NCBI GenBank assembly: GCA_039794245.1
Contig: JBDIVS010000013.1
Coordinates: forward strand, 1 to 64,000
DNA from: DAITQM01 sp039794245
GTDB taxonomy: Bacteria > Pseudomonadota > Gammaproteobacteria > Xanthomonadales > Wenzhouxiangellaceae
Direction: 5' to 3'
Length of the DNA: 64,000 bases
This document shows, piece after piece, positions 7,132 through 15,260 of this stretch. Both the position numbers and the translations under genes were made by a program. Positions within the stretch are counted from its first letter, which is position 1; every line of letters starts with the position of its first letter. The notes below the pieces were generated by a model. It did not search any database and was not told where the DNA came from. It saw only the letters and a list, made by a program, of their open reading frames with translations.

Positions 7132-10100
7132 ACACCTCGGCTTTTCCGGGCGTATCGCCAGGGCGTTTCAGGGCAACCCGCTGACGCCGGTGCTGGCATT
7201 GGCTGGGCTGCTGCTGGGCTTGGCGGCGGTGATGGTGACGCCGCGCGAGGAGGAGCCGCAGATCGATGTGACCATGGCCAACGTCACGGTACCGTTCCCC
7301 GGCGCCAGCGTCGAGGATGTGGAGAATCTGGTCAGTTACCCGCTGGAGCAGGTGCTGTCGGAAATTGAGGGCGTGCGCCACGTTTATTCCGCGAGCCGTC
7401 CCGGTGTGGCCGCGCTCACCGTCGAGTTTCAGGTCGGCGTGCCACGGCAGACTGCGATCGTGCGCCTGTACAACCAGGTCTATGCCAACGCCGACTGGGC
7501 GCCGGCTGGGCTGGGCGTCGGCCAACCACTGGTGCAGCCGATGGGCATCGACGATGTGCCGGTGATGGCGCTGACGCTATGGACCGATGACGGCGAGCGC
7601 GGCGCCACCGAATTGGCCGAAGTGGCGCATACGCTGGAGGCCGAACTCAAGCGGGTGCCTGGCACGCGTGATGTCTACACCCTCGGCGCGCCGGATCGTG
7701 CGGTGTTGGTACAACTCGACAGTGCGCGGCTGGCCGCCTACGGGCTGACCGCAGAGGATCTGGTCGGCGCACTGCGCGCCGCCAACGTGGTGACGCAAGC
7801 CGGTGAGCGGGTCGGCACCGACGGCGTGGTACCGGTGACCGCCGGCACCTTTCTCGCTGATGCCGATGAAATTGCGGAACTGGTGATCGGGCTGCATCAG
7901 GGCAAGCCGGTCTACTTGAGCGACGTAGCGCAGGTGACGCGTGGCGCCGATCTGCCGAGTCAATACGTATGGCATGGCGCGCCGGTGCGGCGTGCCGGGC
8001 CCGCAGGCATAGTGCCGGCGGTGACCTTGGCGATCGCCAAGCAACCGGGGCGCAACGCCGCCGACATCACCCAGGCCATCGCGCAGCGGATGCAGGCGCT
8101 GCGCGGCAGCCTGATTCCCGACGGTGTGCAGTTCACCCTCACCCGCGATTACGGCCAGACCGCTACCGACAAGGCGATGAAGCTGATTCACAAGCTGATC
8201 TTCGCGACCGCGGCGGTGGTGTTGCTGGTGTTGGTGGCGTTGGGCTGGCGTGAGGCAGTGATCGTCGGTACCGCGGTGGTGGTTACCCTGGCGTTGACCC
8301 TGTTCGCATCCTGGGCGATGGGCTTCACCCTGAATCGGGTGTCGCTGTTCGCGCTGATCTTCGCCATCGGCATTCTGGTGGACGATGCCATCGTGGTGGT
8401 CGAGAACATCCACCGTCACGTCCGTGCCGGTGCGCACAGCCTGCGCGAGGCGATCGCACCGGCGGTGGACGAGGTCGGCGGGCCGACCATTCTCGCCACC
8501 TTCACCGTGATCGCGGCGCTGCTGCCGATGGCCTTCGTCAGTGGCCTGATGGGGCCGTACATGCGCCCGATCCCGATCAACGCCAGCGTCGGCATGCTGT
8601 TGTCGCTGGCGGTGGCGCTGGTGGTGACACCGTGGTTGTCGGCGCGGTTGCTGGCTGGCACCGGTAGCCATGCCGACGCCAGTGGTGGACGCCAGGACCG
8701 GCTGGCGGGCGTGGTCGCCGGTTTCTTCGAACGCCTGCTGCGCCCATTTCTTGATGTGACCGCCGGCAGTCGCCGTCGCCGCCTGCTGTTCGCTGGCATG
8801 GGCGCCTTGGTGCTGTTGGCGGTGGGCTTGGTGGCGGTGCAGGCGGTGGTGTTGAAGATGCTGCCGTTCGACAACAAGAGCGAATTCCAGGTCGTGGTGG
8901 ATCTGCCCGAAGGCAGCACCCTGGAGGACACCAGCGCGCTGCTGGCGCGCTTGGCGGCGGCGCTGGAAGACGTACCCGAGGTGCGCGACTACCAGGCCTA
9001 TGCCGGCACCTCCGCGCCGATGACGTTCAACGGGCTGGTTCGGCAGTACTACCTGCGGCGCGGCGCCAACGTCGGCGACTTGCAGGTGAATCTGCTCGAT
9101 GCGCATCAACGCAGTCGCCAGAGCCACGCCATCGCCCGTGCGCTGCGGCCGCGGCTTGCGGACATCGGCGCGCGGGTCGGGGCTTCGGTGAAAGTGGTGG
9201 AAGTGCCGCCGGGGCCGCCGGTGCTGGCGCCGATCGTGGCCGAGATCTACGCGCCGACCGATGCCGATGCACGCGCGGTCGCTGCGGCCCTGCACGAGCG
9301 CTTCGCTGCCACCGAAGGCATCGTCGATATCGACACCAGCGTCGAGGCCGACTCGCCACGCGAGATCGTGGTGGTCGATCGCGCCCGCGCCGCGCATCTG
9401 GGCATCAGCCAGGCCAGCATTGCGCAGACCTTGCAATTGGCGCTCAGCGGTTTCGATGCCACCTACCTGCGCGATGGCGCGTCGAAATACGCGGTGCCGC
9501 TGCGCCTGCGTCTGCCGGCCGGCGATCAGGCCAGCATGGACGCGCTGCTGGCGCTGCGGGTGCGCGCCGGCGACGGCGGATTGGTGCCGCTGTCGGAATT
9601 GGTACGGGTGCAACGCGCGGGTTGGGAAGGCGCGATCCTGCACAAGGACCTGCTGCCGGTGGTATACGTCACCGGCGACGAAGCCGGTGCCAGCGACAGC
9701 CCGCTGTACGGGATGTTCGATCTGGTTGGACAACTGCGCGATACGCCGCTGGCCGGGCATCGCATCGCACAGCACTTCATTGCGCAGCCATCGCACAGCG
9801 ATGGGTTTGCGGTGAAATGGGACGGCGAGTGGCAGATCACCTACGAAACCTTCCGCGACATGGGGATCGCCTACGCGGTGGGTTTGGTGCTGATCTACCT
9901 GCTGGTGGTGGCGCAATTTCGCAGTTATCTGGCGCCACTGGTGATCATGGCGCCGATTCCGCTGACCGTGATCGGGGTGATGCCGGGCCATGCGCTGCTC
10001 GGTGCACCGTTCACTGCCACCTCGATGATCGGCATGATCGCACTGGCCGGGATCATCGTGCGCAACTCGATCCTGCTGGTCGATTTCATCAACCACGCGC

Positions 10101-10348
10101 TGGCCAAGGGCCAGGCGCTGGAAGACGCGGTGATCGCGGCCTGCTCGGTGCGCGCGCAGCCGATCGTGCTGACCGCGCTGGCGGCAATGCTGGGCGCGTT
10201 CTTTATCCTCGACGATCCGATCTTCAACGGGCTGGCGATCGCGCTGATCTTCGGACTGTTGGTCGCCAGCGCGCTGACCCTGATCGTGATTCCGCTACTG
10301 TATTACGCCATGCTGAAATCCCGTTCACCCGCAGGAGCCACACCATGA
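7124..10348 (+). CDS. RND efflux pump inner-membrane transporter
   Basis: A 1074-residue AcrB/MexB-superfamily permease with twelve membrane helices and two large periplasmic domains. The proton-relay region reads ILVDDAIVVVENIHRH, with the Asp-Asp pair of the hydrophobe (HAE) group rather than the heavy-metal group. The length is slightly above AcrB. The start at 7124 (ATGAGTGA) overlaps the adaptor stop. Being locked between sqr and osmC under one apparent promoter suggests export of a sulfide-stress product, such as organic polysulfides or an electrophile. The substrate cannot be read from sequence, and no outer-membrane channel gene follows. Confidence 0.93.
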   Translation: MSEHLGFSGRIARAFQGNPLTPVLALAGLLLGLAAVMVTPREEEPQIDVTMANVTVPFPGASVEDVENLVSYPLEQVLSEIEGVRHVYSASRPGVAALTVEFQVGVPRQTAIVRLYNQVYANADWAPAGLGVGQPLVQPMGIDDVPVMALTLWTDDGERGATELAEVAHTLEAELKRVPGTRDVYTLGAPDRAVLVQLDSARLAAYGLTAEDLVGALRAANVVTQAGERVGTDGVVPVTAGTFLADADEIAELVIGLHQGKPVYLSDVAQVTRGADLPSQYVWHGAPVRRAGPAGIVPAVTLAIAKQPGRNAADITQAIAQRMQALRGSLIPDGVQFTLTRDYGQTATDKAMKLIHKLIFATAAVVLLVLVALGWREAVIVGTAVVVTLALTLFASWAMGFTLNRVSLFALIFAIGILVDDAIVVVENIHRHVRAGAHSLREAIAPAVDEVGGPTILATFTVIAALLPMAFVSGLMGPYMRPIPINASVGMLLSLAVALVVTPWLSARLLAGTGSHADASGGRQDRLAGVVAGFFERLLRPFLDVTAGSRRRRLLFAGMGALVLLAVGLVAVQAVVLKMLPFDNKSEFQVVVDLPEGSTLEDTSALLARLAAALEDVPEVRDYQAYAGTSAPMTFNGLVRQYYLRRGANVGDLQVNLLDAHQRSRQSHAIARALRPRLADIGARVGASVKVVEVPPGPPVLAPIVAEIYAPTDADARAVAAALHERFAATEGIVDIDTSVEADSPREIVVVDRARAAHLGISQASIAQTLQLALSGFDATYLRDGASKYAVPLRLRLPAGDQASMDALLALRVRAGDGGLVPLSELVRVQRAGWEGAILHKDLLPVVYVTGDEAGASDSPLYGMFDLVGQLRDTPLAGHRIAQHFIAQPSHSDGFAVKWDGEWQITYETFRDMGIAYAVGLVLIYLLVVAQFRSYLAPLVIMAPIPLTVIGVMPGHALLGAPFTATSMIGMIALAGIIVRNSILLVDFINHALAKGQALEDAVIAACSVRAQPIVLTALAAMLGAFFILDDPIFNGLAIALIFGLLVASALTLIVIPLLYYAMLKSRSPAGATP

Positions 10349-10803
10349 GCGAAGGCGCGCAGATTGCCATCACGCTTGAGCAAACCGGCGACTACGAGTT
10401 CCGCATCCATTTCGATGGCAGTGCGTTCGACGATCTGATCACCGACGAGCCGGCGCCGCTGGGACACGATAACGGCCCGAATCCGTCGCGGTTGCTGCTG
10501 GCGGCGGTGGCCAATTGCCTGTCGGCAAGCCTGCTGTTCGCGCTACGCAAGTTCAAGAATCAACCGGGCCCGCTGCGCACTACCGCCACTGCGAGCACCG
10601 AACGCGACGCCCAGGGCCGCTGGCGCATTCCACGCGCCGAAGTGGTGCTGCATCTCGCCGAGCCGGCGGCGCAATATCAAAACCTCGAGCGCATCCTCGC
10701 CCAGTTCGAGAACTTCTGCGTGGTCACGCAAAGCGTGCGCGCCGGCATCGCGGTGGTGGTGCGGGTGTGCGATGCAAAAGGCGTTACCGTGCACGAGGTG
10801 TGA
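10345..10803 (+). CDS. OsmC-family peroxiredoxin-like protein
   Basis: A 152-residue protein of the OsmC/Ohr fold. The two redox cysteines are visible: Cys58 in AAVANCLSASL and Cys125 in FENFCVVTQS. Family members reduce organic hydroperoxides, and some handle sulfane sulfur or polysulfides. The ATG at 10345 overlaps the pump stop by four bases, and AGGAG precedes it. It is the last gene of the sulfide unit, ending 60 bases before a miniature element. A role in clearing peroxides or organic polysulfides during sulfide oxidation is inferred from context. Confidence 0.88.
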   Translation: MSEGAQIAITLEQTGDYEFRIHFDGSAFDDLITDEPAPLGHDNGPNPSRLLLAAVANCLSASLLFALRKFKNQPGPLRTTATASTERDAQGRWRIPRAEVVLHLAEPAAQYQNLERILAQFENFCVVTQSVRAGIAVVVRVCDAKGVTVHEV

Positions 10804-10863
10804 GTGTTGTTCGGTGTGCGCCTGCCGATCCAATAACGCTCAAGACCCAGCCTGCAGGCTTTA

Positions 10864-11095
10864 CCCAACAGTTGCATAAATCTTGTTCGAATTTATATAT
10901 TTCTTCATTAAATCAATAAGTTATGATAATTTTAGTTAAAGCATCGAATTCACCTGGGGTGACGCGCCCGGTTCTCGCCCAAGCGGGCGGCAGCTTTGCC
11001 TTGAACCGTAGGAATAACTACGCTGCCGCGGCAAATCGAACAAGCTGGACTCGCCAACTTGACCGAGAATTCCGGGAATTTATGCAACAGTTGCG
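10864..11095 (-). repeat. 233-bp miniature element, copy 2
   Basis: A full-length member, inverted relative to copies 1 and 5. The left terminal repeat is CCCAACAGTTGCATAAAT and the right end is AATTTATGCAACAGTTG. The last few right-end bases diverge, and no flanking 4-bp duplication was found (TTTA left, TCAA right). It has no coding content. It lies directly after the sulfide operon and marks the left edge of the accessory stretch. Confidence 0.85.
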
Positions 11096-11336
11096 TCAAA
11101 TATCCCGGTACCCAGGTTCCGAACACCGTGAGCGGCATTCCGAATCCGGGCCGTTGCCATGCGCGTTCTGGAACGCGATCTGCGGGCGGAAATCGCCGCC
11201 GCGCTCGAAAGCAATATGGCCTGTAAAACCGGCGACAAGGACGTCGGCCCGGCGGCACGCTATTTCACCGAACGGGCGCCGATTCCCGTCTTCTGTCAAG
11301 TCCATTTGTGCGGGCGCCACTTTCAATCGGACATGA
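11096..11336. other. Unassigned sequence between repeat and ATPase remnant
   Basis: About 240 bases have no recognised gene. An open frame on the plus strand (11159–11386) overlaps the convergent ATPase remnant and has no family resemblance or ribosome-binding site. I see no RNA gene or clear terminator. It may be debris from an older insertion. Confidence 0.4.
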
Positions 11337-11959
11337 TCACCGTTTTGCCGTTGGCGCGTTCTTGCCGCGAACGGGGCCTTCTGTAAGGAAAATATCGGCG
11401 GTTTGCGTATAGTTCAGCGCCGTGATGCGGTCGCTGAACTCCATGGTTTCTCCGGAATAAACGACATAGCTTCGCGCCAATGGCGCTACCTTGGCCGTGA
11501 AGGTTTGGAGGCGTTTCTTGAAGTCCATGTTGTATGTCGATGCCGACTTGACTTCGATTCCGACCAGGCCATCGGCGGAGCGGTACATCAAATCGATTTC
11601 AAGGCCGTGCTGGTCGCGGAAGAAAAAGAGATTCGGTGGTAGGGCCTTGTTGGCCCGGGCCTTGATCGCCTCCAGCACAACCAGATTCTCAAACAGGTTG
11701 CCGACCAGAGGATCGCGCGCCACCTGCCCGGCGTTTTCGATACCCAGAATGTATGCCAGAAGTCCGGTGTCCATAGGGCTCTCGGATCCTCAAGGGCGAT
11801 CGTCCGGGTATCCGGGTCTTCAAGCGTGACGTAATCGTAGTCGGGGAGGGCATTGCGGACGAGCGTGGTCTTTCCGGACTGTCGCGGCCCCAGCACGGTG
11901 ACGACCGGAAATTCTTTAAGTTGCTGTAACAACTCGGATTCGAGCGCGCGTGGAATCAT
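11337..11959 (-). pseudogene. AAA+ ATPase (AAA_14/DUF4143 type), internally deleted
   Basis: The N-terminal 58 or so residues carry the family start and Walker A motif (TVLGPRQSGKTTLV, residues 21–34) and run to TRTIALEDPRA. A frame change then leads into the family's C-terminal part (MDTGLLAYILGIENAG, NLFENLVVLEAIKA, FFFRDQHGLEIDLMY, VGIEVKSA). Intact members are about 380–400 residues; only about 200 remain, so some 180 central residues including Walker B are lost, with a frameshift at the join near 11785. A palindrome precedes the start. A homologous start occurs at 63930. Confidence 0.88.
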
Positions 11960-11966
11960 TCGATGA

Positions 11967-11981
11967 TTGTATTCTGTACAA
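11967..11981. promoter_or_regulatory. Palindrome upstream of the AAA ATPase remnant
   Basis: TTGTA-TTCTG-TACAA forms a perfect 5-bp inverted repeat, seven bases before the ATPase ATG. A very similar site lies before the second ATPase gene at 63896–63930 (TTGTAATTCTGATTTACAA). It may be an operator or part of a promoter shared by this gene family. Confidence 0.45.
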
Positions 11982-12034
11982 ATCCGGAATTCAACTCCAT
12001 ATTACCCAAGTCTTGGCGGCCCTGCTCGAATTTC

Positions 12035-12598
12035 CTACTGGACGATACCGCAGGAAAAATTCAGGTCGAATTCGAAGCGGGCATCGAGGCTTTTGCCGGC
12101 CGCTTCCTGGTTGCCTTTGAGTCCCTCACCGCGCATCACGCCGGTCATCCGGCGGCGGCCGGGTGCGGCGTCGTGGCGGGTGATTTCCAGTGTGCCGGGG
12201 CCTTTGAAAAACAGGCTGTCGATGTCGCGGGTCAGGAAACTCACGTCCAGCCAGTCGAACCGTATAGCGCCTGTCTGCCCGGCGGCGATCGGGTCTTTGG
12301 TCATCACCGTCACCGCCAGCCACTGATAATCCGGATGGTTGAACTGGATGCCGAAATTGGCCCACATATCGGTCGGGCAGTTGCCGCGCAGCACGGTGGT
12401 CTCGTCGGCGGGTGCGACAAAACGGCCGGCGATGGCGCCGGTGGTTTCGAGCACCGCCGAGCGGACGACGGACGCGCCGCCGAGCGATGTGCCGGTGTCG
12501 GTAAGGCCGGCCTGTTCAGCAGCGCCATCGCCGCCGTCGCCGCAAGCGGTGAGCAGCAGCAATATCAATATCGGCAGAACATACAGTTTGGGGTTCAT
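12035..12598 (-). CDS. Hypothetical lipoprotein
   Basis: A 187-residue protein whose leader ends LLLLTACGDGGDG, a clear lipobox, so it should be a periplasmic or outer-membrane lipoprotein. A Gly/Asp/Ala-rich linker (residues 20–45) precedes a beta-rich globular part with a Cys near residue 74 (RGNCPTDMW) and another near the C-terminus (NFSCGIVQ), which may form a disulfide. I do not recognise the family. It is divergent in content from its neighbours and sits among gene remnants in the accessory stretch. Confidence 0.7.
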   Translation of the reverse strand: MNPKLYVLPILILLLLTACGDGGDGAAEQAGLTDTGTSLGGASVVRSAVLETTGAIAGRFVAPADETTVLRGNCPTDMWANFGIQFNHPDYQWLAVTVMTKDPIAAGQTGAIRFDWLDVSFLTRDIDSLFFKGPGTLEITRHDAAPGRRRMTGVMRGEGLKGNQEAAGKSLDARFEFDLNFSCGIVQ

Positions 12599-12620
12599 GG
12601 TCGATCTCCAGCCCGGGACA

Positions 12621-12884
12621 TCAGTGCGCGTTTCTTCGGCCTGCGGTCACCAGCCCGATGGCGGCCAGCAGTATGACCATCACGAGAATGCCGGTCCGGG
12701 ACAACCTTGGAATCGGTTGAAATTCTTCCGGTGGCGGCGTTCCGGGTTGTAATTCGAAGGCGCCGATATCGCAGCCCGCCCCTTGCGGCCGGGCGACACC
12801 GCGCTGGTCGCCGGGCGGGCAGAGCAGACCGTTGCTGGCGGCGAACGCCAATGGCGCATAAACGGACAACAGTCCCCAGAACAA
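12621..12884 (-). CDS. Short IPTL-CTERM-like secreted protein, probably a remnant
   Basis: An 87-residue frame with a signal-like start (FWGLLSVYAPLAFA). Next come the tail signature of parallel-beta-helix surface proteins (DQRGVARPQGAGCDIGAFE) and a sorting-type tail (PIPRLSRTGILVMVILL, then AAGRR-like basic residues). Proteins with this tail usually carry hundreds of residues between signal and DIGAFE, so the middle appears deleted in frame. The start is TTG without an evident ribosome-binding site. It may be a non-functional remnant or a miniature cell-surface protein. Confidence 0.55.
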   Translation of the reverse strand: MFWGLLSVYAPLAFAASNGLLCPPGDQRGVARPQGAGCDIGAFELQPGTPPPEEFQPIPRLSRTGILVMVILLAAIGLVTAGRRNAH

Positions 12885-12909
12885 CAGCTTGAATAACCGG
12901 CTTGTGGCC

Positions 12910-13075
12910 GTGATTTGAAATAATGCTCTTCCGGCGGGGCGTCGGACAGGCAGTAAAGGTGCAGCCGGTTGGAATTGCAGGAAGCACTTTCCGCGCCTGC
13001 GGTGAGCGGGTCGCCTTCCGTGGTGCGGCTATTTGCGTTGGCGGCGTCCTTATCTGAACCCTGAAGCCTGCAACT
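12910..13075 (-). pseudogene. Possible Cys-rich secreted-protein tail fragment
   Basis: In one minus-strand frame without a start, this stretch reads GSDKDAANANSRTTEGDPL, then ASCNSNRLHLYCLSD. The C-x(9)-C pattern before an LYC end recalls C-termini of some surface lectin-like or DUF1554-type proteins. The frame is open from upstream but has no start codon and runs out of frame into the IPTL-like gene. It is probably debris. The family assignment is weak. Confidence 0.25.
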
Positions 13076-13108
13076 GCAAGGATCGATCCGGCAAAAGGCG
13101 TGTTCCGG

Positions 13109-14542
13109 TCAACTGGCGCAACACGACAGTTGTCTGACGTCCCTGGTGAAGGTCTGGGCGGCGAGTTTCAGGCCTTCGACCATGGTCAGATACGGGAACA
13201 TCTGGTCGGCCAGTTCGTGCACGGTGAGCCGCTGGCGGATGGCGAGCACCGCGGTCTGGATCAGTTCGCCCGCTTCCGGCGCCACGGCCTGCACGCCGAG
13301 CAGGCGGCCCGTTCCGGCTTCGGCCACCAGCTTGATGAAGCCGCGCGTCTCGAAGTTGGCCAGTGCCCGCGGCACATTGTCGAGTGTGAGGGTGCGGCTT
13401 TCGGTTTCGAGCCCTTCATGCTGCGCCTGCGCTTCGCTGATGCCCGCCGTCGCGACCTGCGGCTCGGTGAACACCACCGCCGGCATCGCCGCCAGGTCCA
13501 ACGCCGCATCGCCGCCGGTCATGTTGAGCGCGGCGCGGGTGCCGGCCGCCGCTGCAACATAAACGAATTGCGGCAGGTCGGTGCAGTCGCCGGCGGCATA
13601 GATATGCGGGGCGCTCGTTCGCATCCCGTGGTCGATCACGATGGCGCCCTTGGCGTTGACCGCGACACCTGCCGTTTCCAGGTCGAGGTCGCGGGTGTTC
13701 GGCGCGCGGCCGGCGGCGATCAGCAACTTGTCGGCGCGCAGCTCGCCGCGCTTCGTCGCCAGCACAAATTCATCGTTGGTATAGGCGATATCGTCTGCCT
13801 GGGTCTGCTCCAGTACCGCGATGCCCTCGGCGCGGAAGGCGGCACCGATGGCTTCGCCGATGGCCGGGTCGTCGCGATAGAGCAAAGTATGGCGCGCCAG
13901 GATCGTCACCGCGCTGCCCAACCGGGCGAATGCCTGGGCCAGTTCGACGGCGACCGCCGACGAGCCGATGACTGCCAGCCGCCTGGGTATCGTGTCGCTG
14001 GCCAGTGCTTCGCTGGATGTCCAGTATGGCGTCTCATGCAAGCCGGGGATCGGCGGAATTGCCGGTGCGGCGCCGGTGGCGATCAGGCAGCGGTCGAACG
14101 TGAAATGCCGTTCGCCGCCGGCATGCAGTTGCACAACGAGACTCTGGCGGTCCGTGAAACGGGCCGCGCCGTGCATCACGGTGATGGCCGGATTCCCGGC
14201 GAGGATGTCTTCATATTTGGCCTGGCGCAGATCCGCGATGCGCGCCTGCTGCTGCGCCAGCAATCTGTCGCGCAGGATGGCCGGCTTTGTGACTGCGATG
14301 CCCCCGTCGAACGGGCTCGTGCCGCGCAGGCGGGCGATATGTGCGGCGCGAATCATGATCTTGGACGGCACGCAACCGACATTGACGCAGGTGCCGCCGA
14401 TCGTGCTGCGCTCGATCAAGGTCACGCGCGCCCCACGCTCGGCAGCCTTCAGTGCCGCCGCCATTGCCGCACCGCCACTGCCGATCACCGCGATATGAAA
14501 CTCGTTGCGCGGCGTCTCGTTGCAGGTCCAACAGTCGCTCAT
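13109..14542 (-). CDS. merA: Mercuric reductase
   Basis: A 477-residue FAD- and NADPH-dependent enzyme that reduces Hg(II) to volatile Hg(0). The active-site pair is Cys52 and Cys57 (GGTCVNVGCVPSK), and the C-terminal Cys474–Cys475 (LSCCAS) is the pair that hands mercury to the active site. These features separate it from dihydrolipoamide dehydrogenase. The N-terminal metal-binding (NmerA) domain is absent, but the short lead MSDCWTCNET contains a CxxC at 4 and 7. The ATG at 14542 overlaps the merC stop. No merR is visible nearby. Confidence 0.95.
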   Translation of the reverse strand: MSDCWTCNETPRNEFHIAVIGSGGAAMAAALKAAERGARVTLIERSTIGGTCVNVGCVPSKIMIRAAHIARLRGTSPFDGGIAVTKPAILRDRLLAQQQARIADLRQAKYEDILAGNPAITVMHGAARFTDRQSLVVQLHAGGERHFTFDRCLIATGAAPAIPPIPGLHETPYWTSSEALASDTIPRRLAVIGSSAVAVELAQAFARLGSAVTILARHTLLYRDDPAIGEAIGAAFRAEGIAVLEQTQADDIAYTNDEFVLATKRGELRADKLLIAAGRAPNTRDLDLETAGVAVNAKGAIVIDHGMRTSAPHIYAAGDCTDLPQFVYVAAAAGTRAALNMTGGDAALDLAAMPAVVFTEPQVATAGISEAQAQHEGLETESRTLTLDNVPRALANFETRGFIKLVAEAGTGRLLGVQAVAPEAGELIQTAVLAIRQRLTVHELADQMFPYLTMVEGLKLAAQTFTRDVRQLSCCAS

Positions 14543-14982
14543 TTCAGGTCTCCTTGGGCGGGCCGACAACTGTTGGGTCGATCGTCGCAGCGCCGGCTTG
14601 CCGGAGAGAGAAGATCCAGGATCGAGACGGCCACCATCAGGCCCAGCGCCGCGTAAGTAACATAGGTGCTCCAGCGATACCTGAACCAGGGATACAGCGA
14701 GAGCAGCAGCAACACCGGCCCGATCATGCCCAGCAGGCTGCGCCGCCACTGCCGGTGCGCAACCCAACCCAGGGCATGGATGGCCAGAACCAGCCAGGCA
14801 AAAACCGGGAGCAAGGTGTTGACAAACAGCCCCTCCCAGCGGCTCAAAAAACCCAGGCCGACGGCGGCGCCGAGACTGGCGATGGCGGGAAAACACATCG
14901 CGCAGCCCATTGCCGAGACCAGCGCGCCGAGCGAGCCGGCCTTGTCGCCGAGGCGGGTGGCCCAATGGAACAAATTCATCAT
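14539..14982 (-). CDS. merC: Mercury transporter MerC
   Basis: A 147-residue inner-membrane protein with four helices. It matches MerC in SAMGCAMCFPAIASLGAAVG (the Hg-binding CxxC pair in the first helix), then GLGFLSRWEGLFVN and HRQWRRSLLGMIGPV. It carries Hg(II) into the cytoplasm for MerA. There are two adjacent ATG codons (14982 and 14979); GGAG lies about eight bases upstream. It is coupled to merA by ATGA overlap. MerT, MerP and MerR are missing, so this is a minimal merCA unit whose upstream region is cut by a partial miniature element. Confidence 0.93.
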   Translation of the reverse strand: MMNLFHWATRLGDKAGSLGALVSAMGCAMCFPAIASLGAAVGLGFLSRWEGLFVNTLLPVFAWLVLAIHALGWVAHRQWRRSLLGMIGPVLLLLSLYPWFRYRWSTYVTYAALGLMVAVSILDLLSPASRRCDDRPNSCRPAQGDLK

Positions 14983-15142
14983 CGTGGGGCTCCATGCCGG
15001 CGAAAATCTCCTGTAGGATTTTTCGTGCTGAGGTTCGCCGCTGCGACCCATTCGCTTTCGTTCACGCGCCAGAAACGCATCTCATCGCCTGCAGCGCAAG
15101 GAACGACGAAATCGACAAACTCGACCGCATGCCTGGCGCCTA

Positions 15143-15259
15143 GGCGAGAAACCGGGCGCGTCACGCCAGGTGAATTCGATGCTTTAACTAAAATTCTCAT
15201 AACTTATTGAGTTAATTAAGAAATCTATAAATTCGAGCAAAATTTATGCAACTGTTGGG
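15143..15259 (+). repeat. 233-bp miniature element, copy 3 (right half only)
   Basis: The sequence matches the right half of copy 5, from GGCGAGAAACCGGGCGCG to the terminal AATTTATGCAACTGTTGGG. The left half is missing, so it was truncated by deletion or a later insertion near 15142. Its right end lies one base before the stop codon of the DUF3014 gene. Confidence 0.85.
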
Positions 15260-15260
15260 T

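Noticed and set aside
7124..10348. Heavy-metal (CusA-like) RND pump linked to mercury or sulfide-bound metals
   Set aside because: The helix-4 region carries the Asp-Asp pair of hydrophobe exporters, and no Met-rich metal pathway or metal chaperone gene is nearby.
11159..11386. 75-residue plus-strand frame after the repeat
   Set aside because: It has no ribosome-binding site or recognisable motif and overlaps the convergent ATPase remnant.
13109..14995. Single 628-residue MerA fusion using an upstream start
   Set aside because: The extra N-terminal part is merC read in another frame; MerC is clear in its own frame and merA starts at 14542 with an ATGA overlap.
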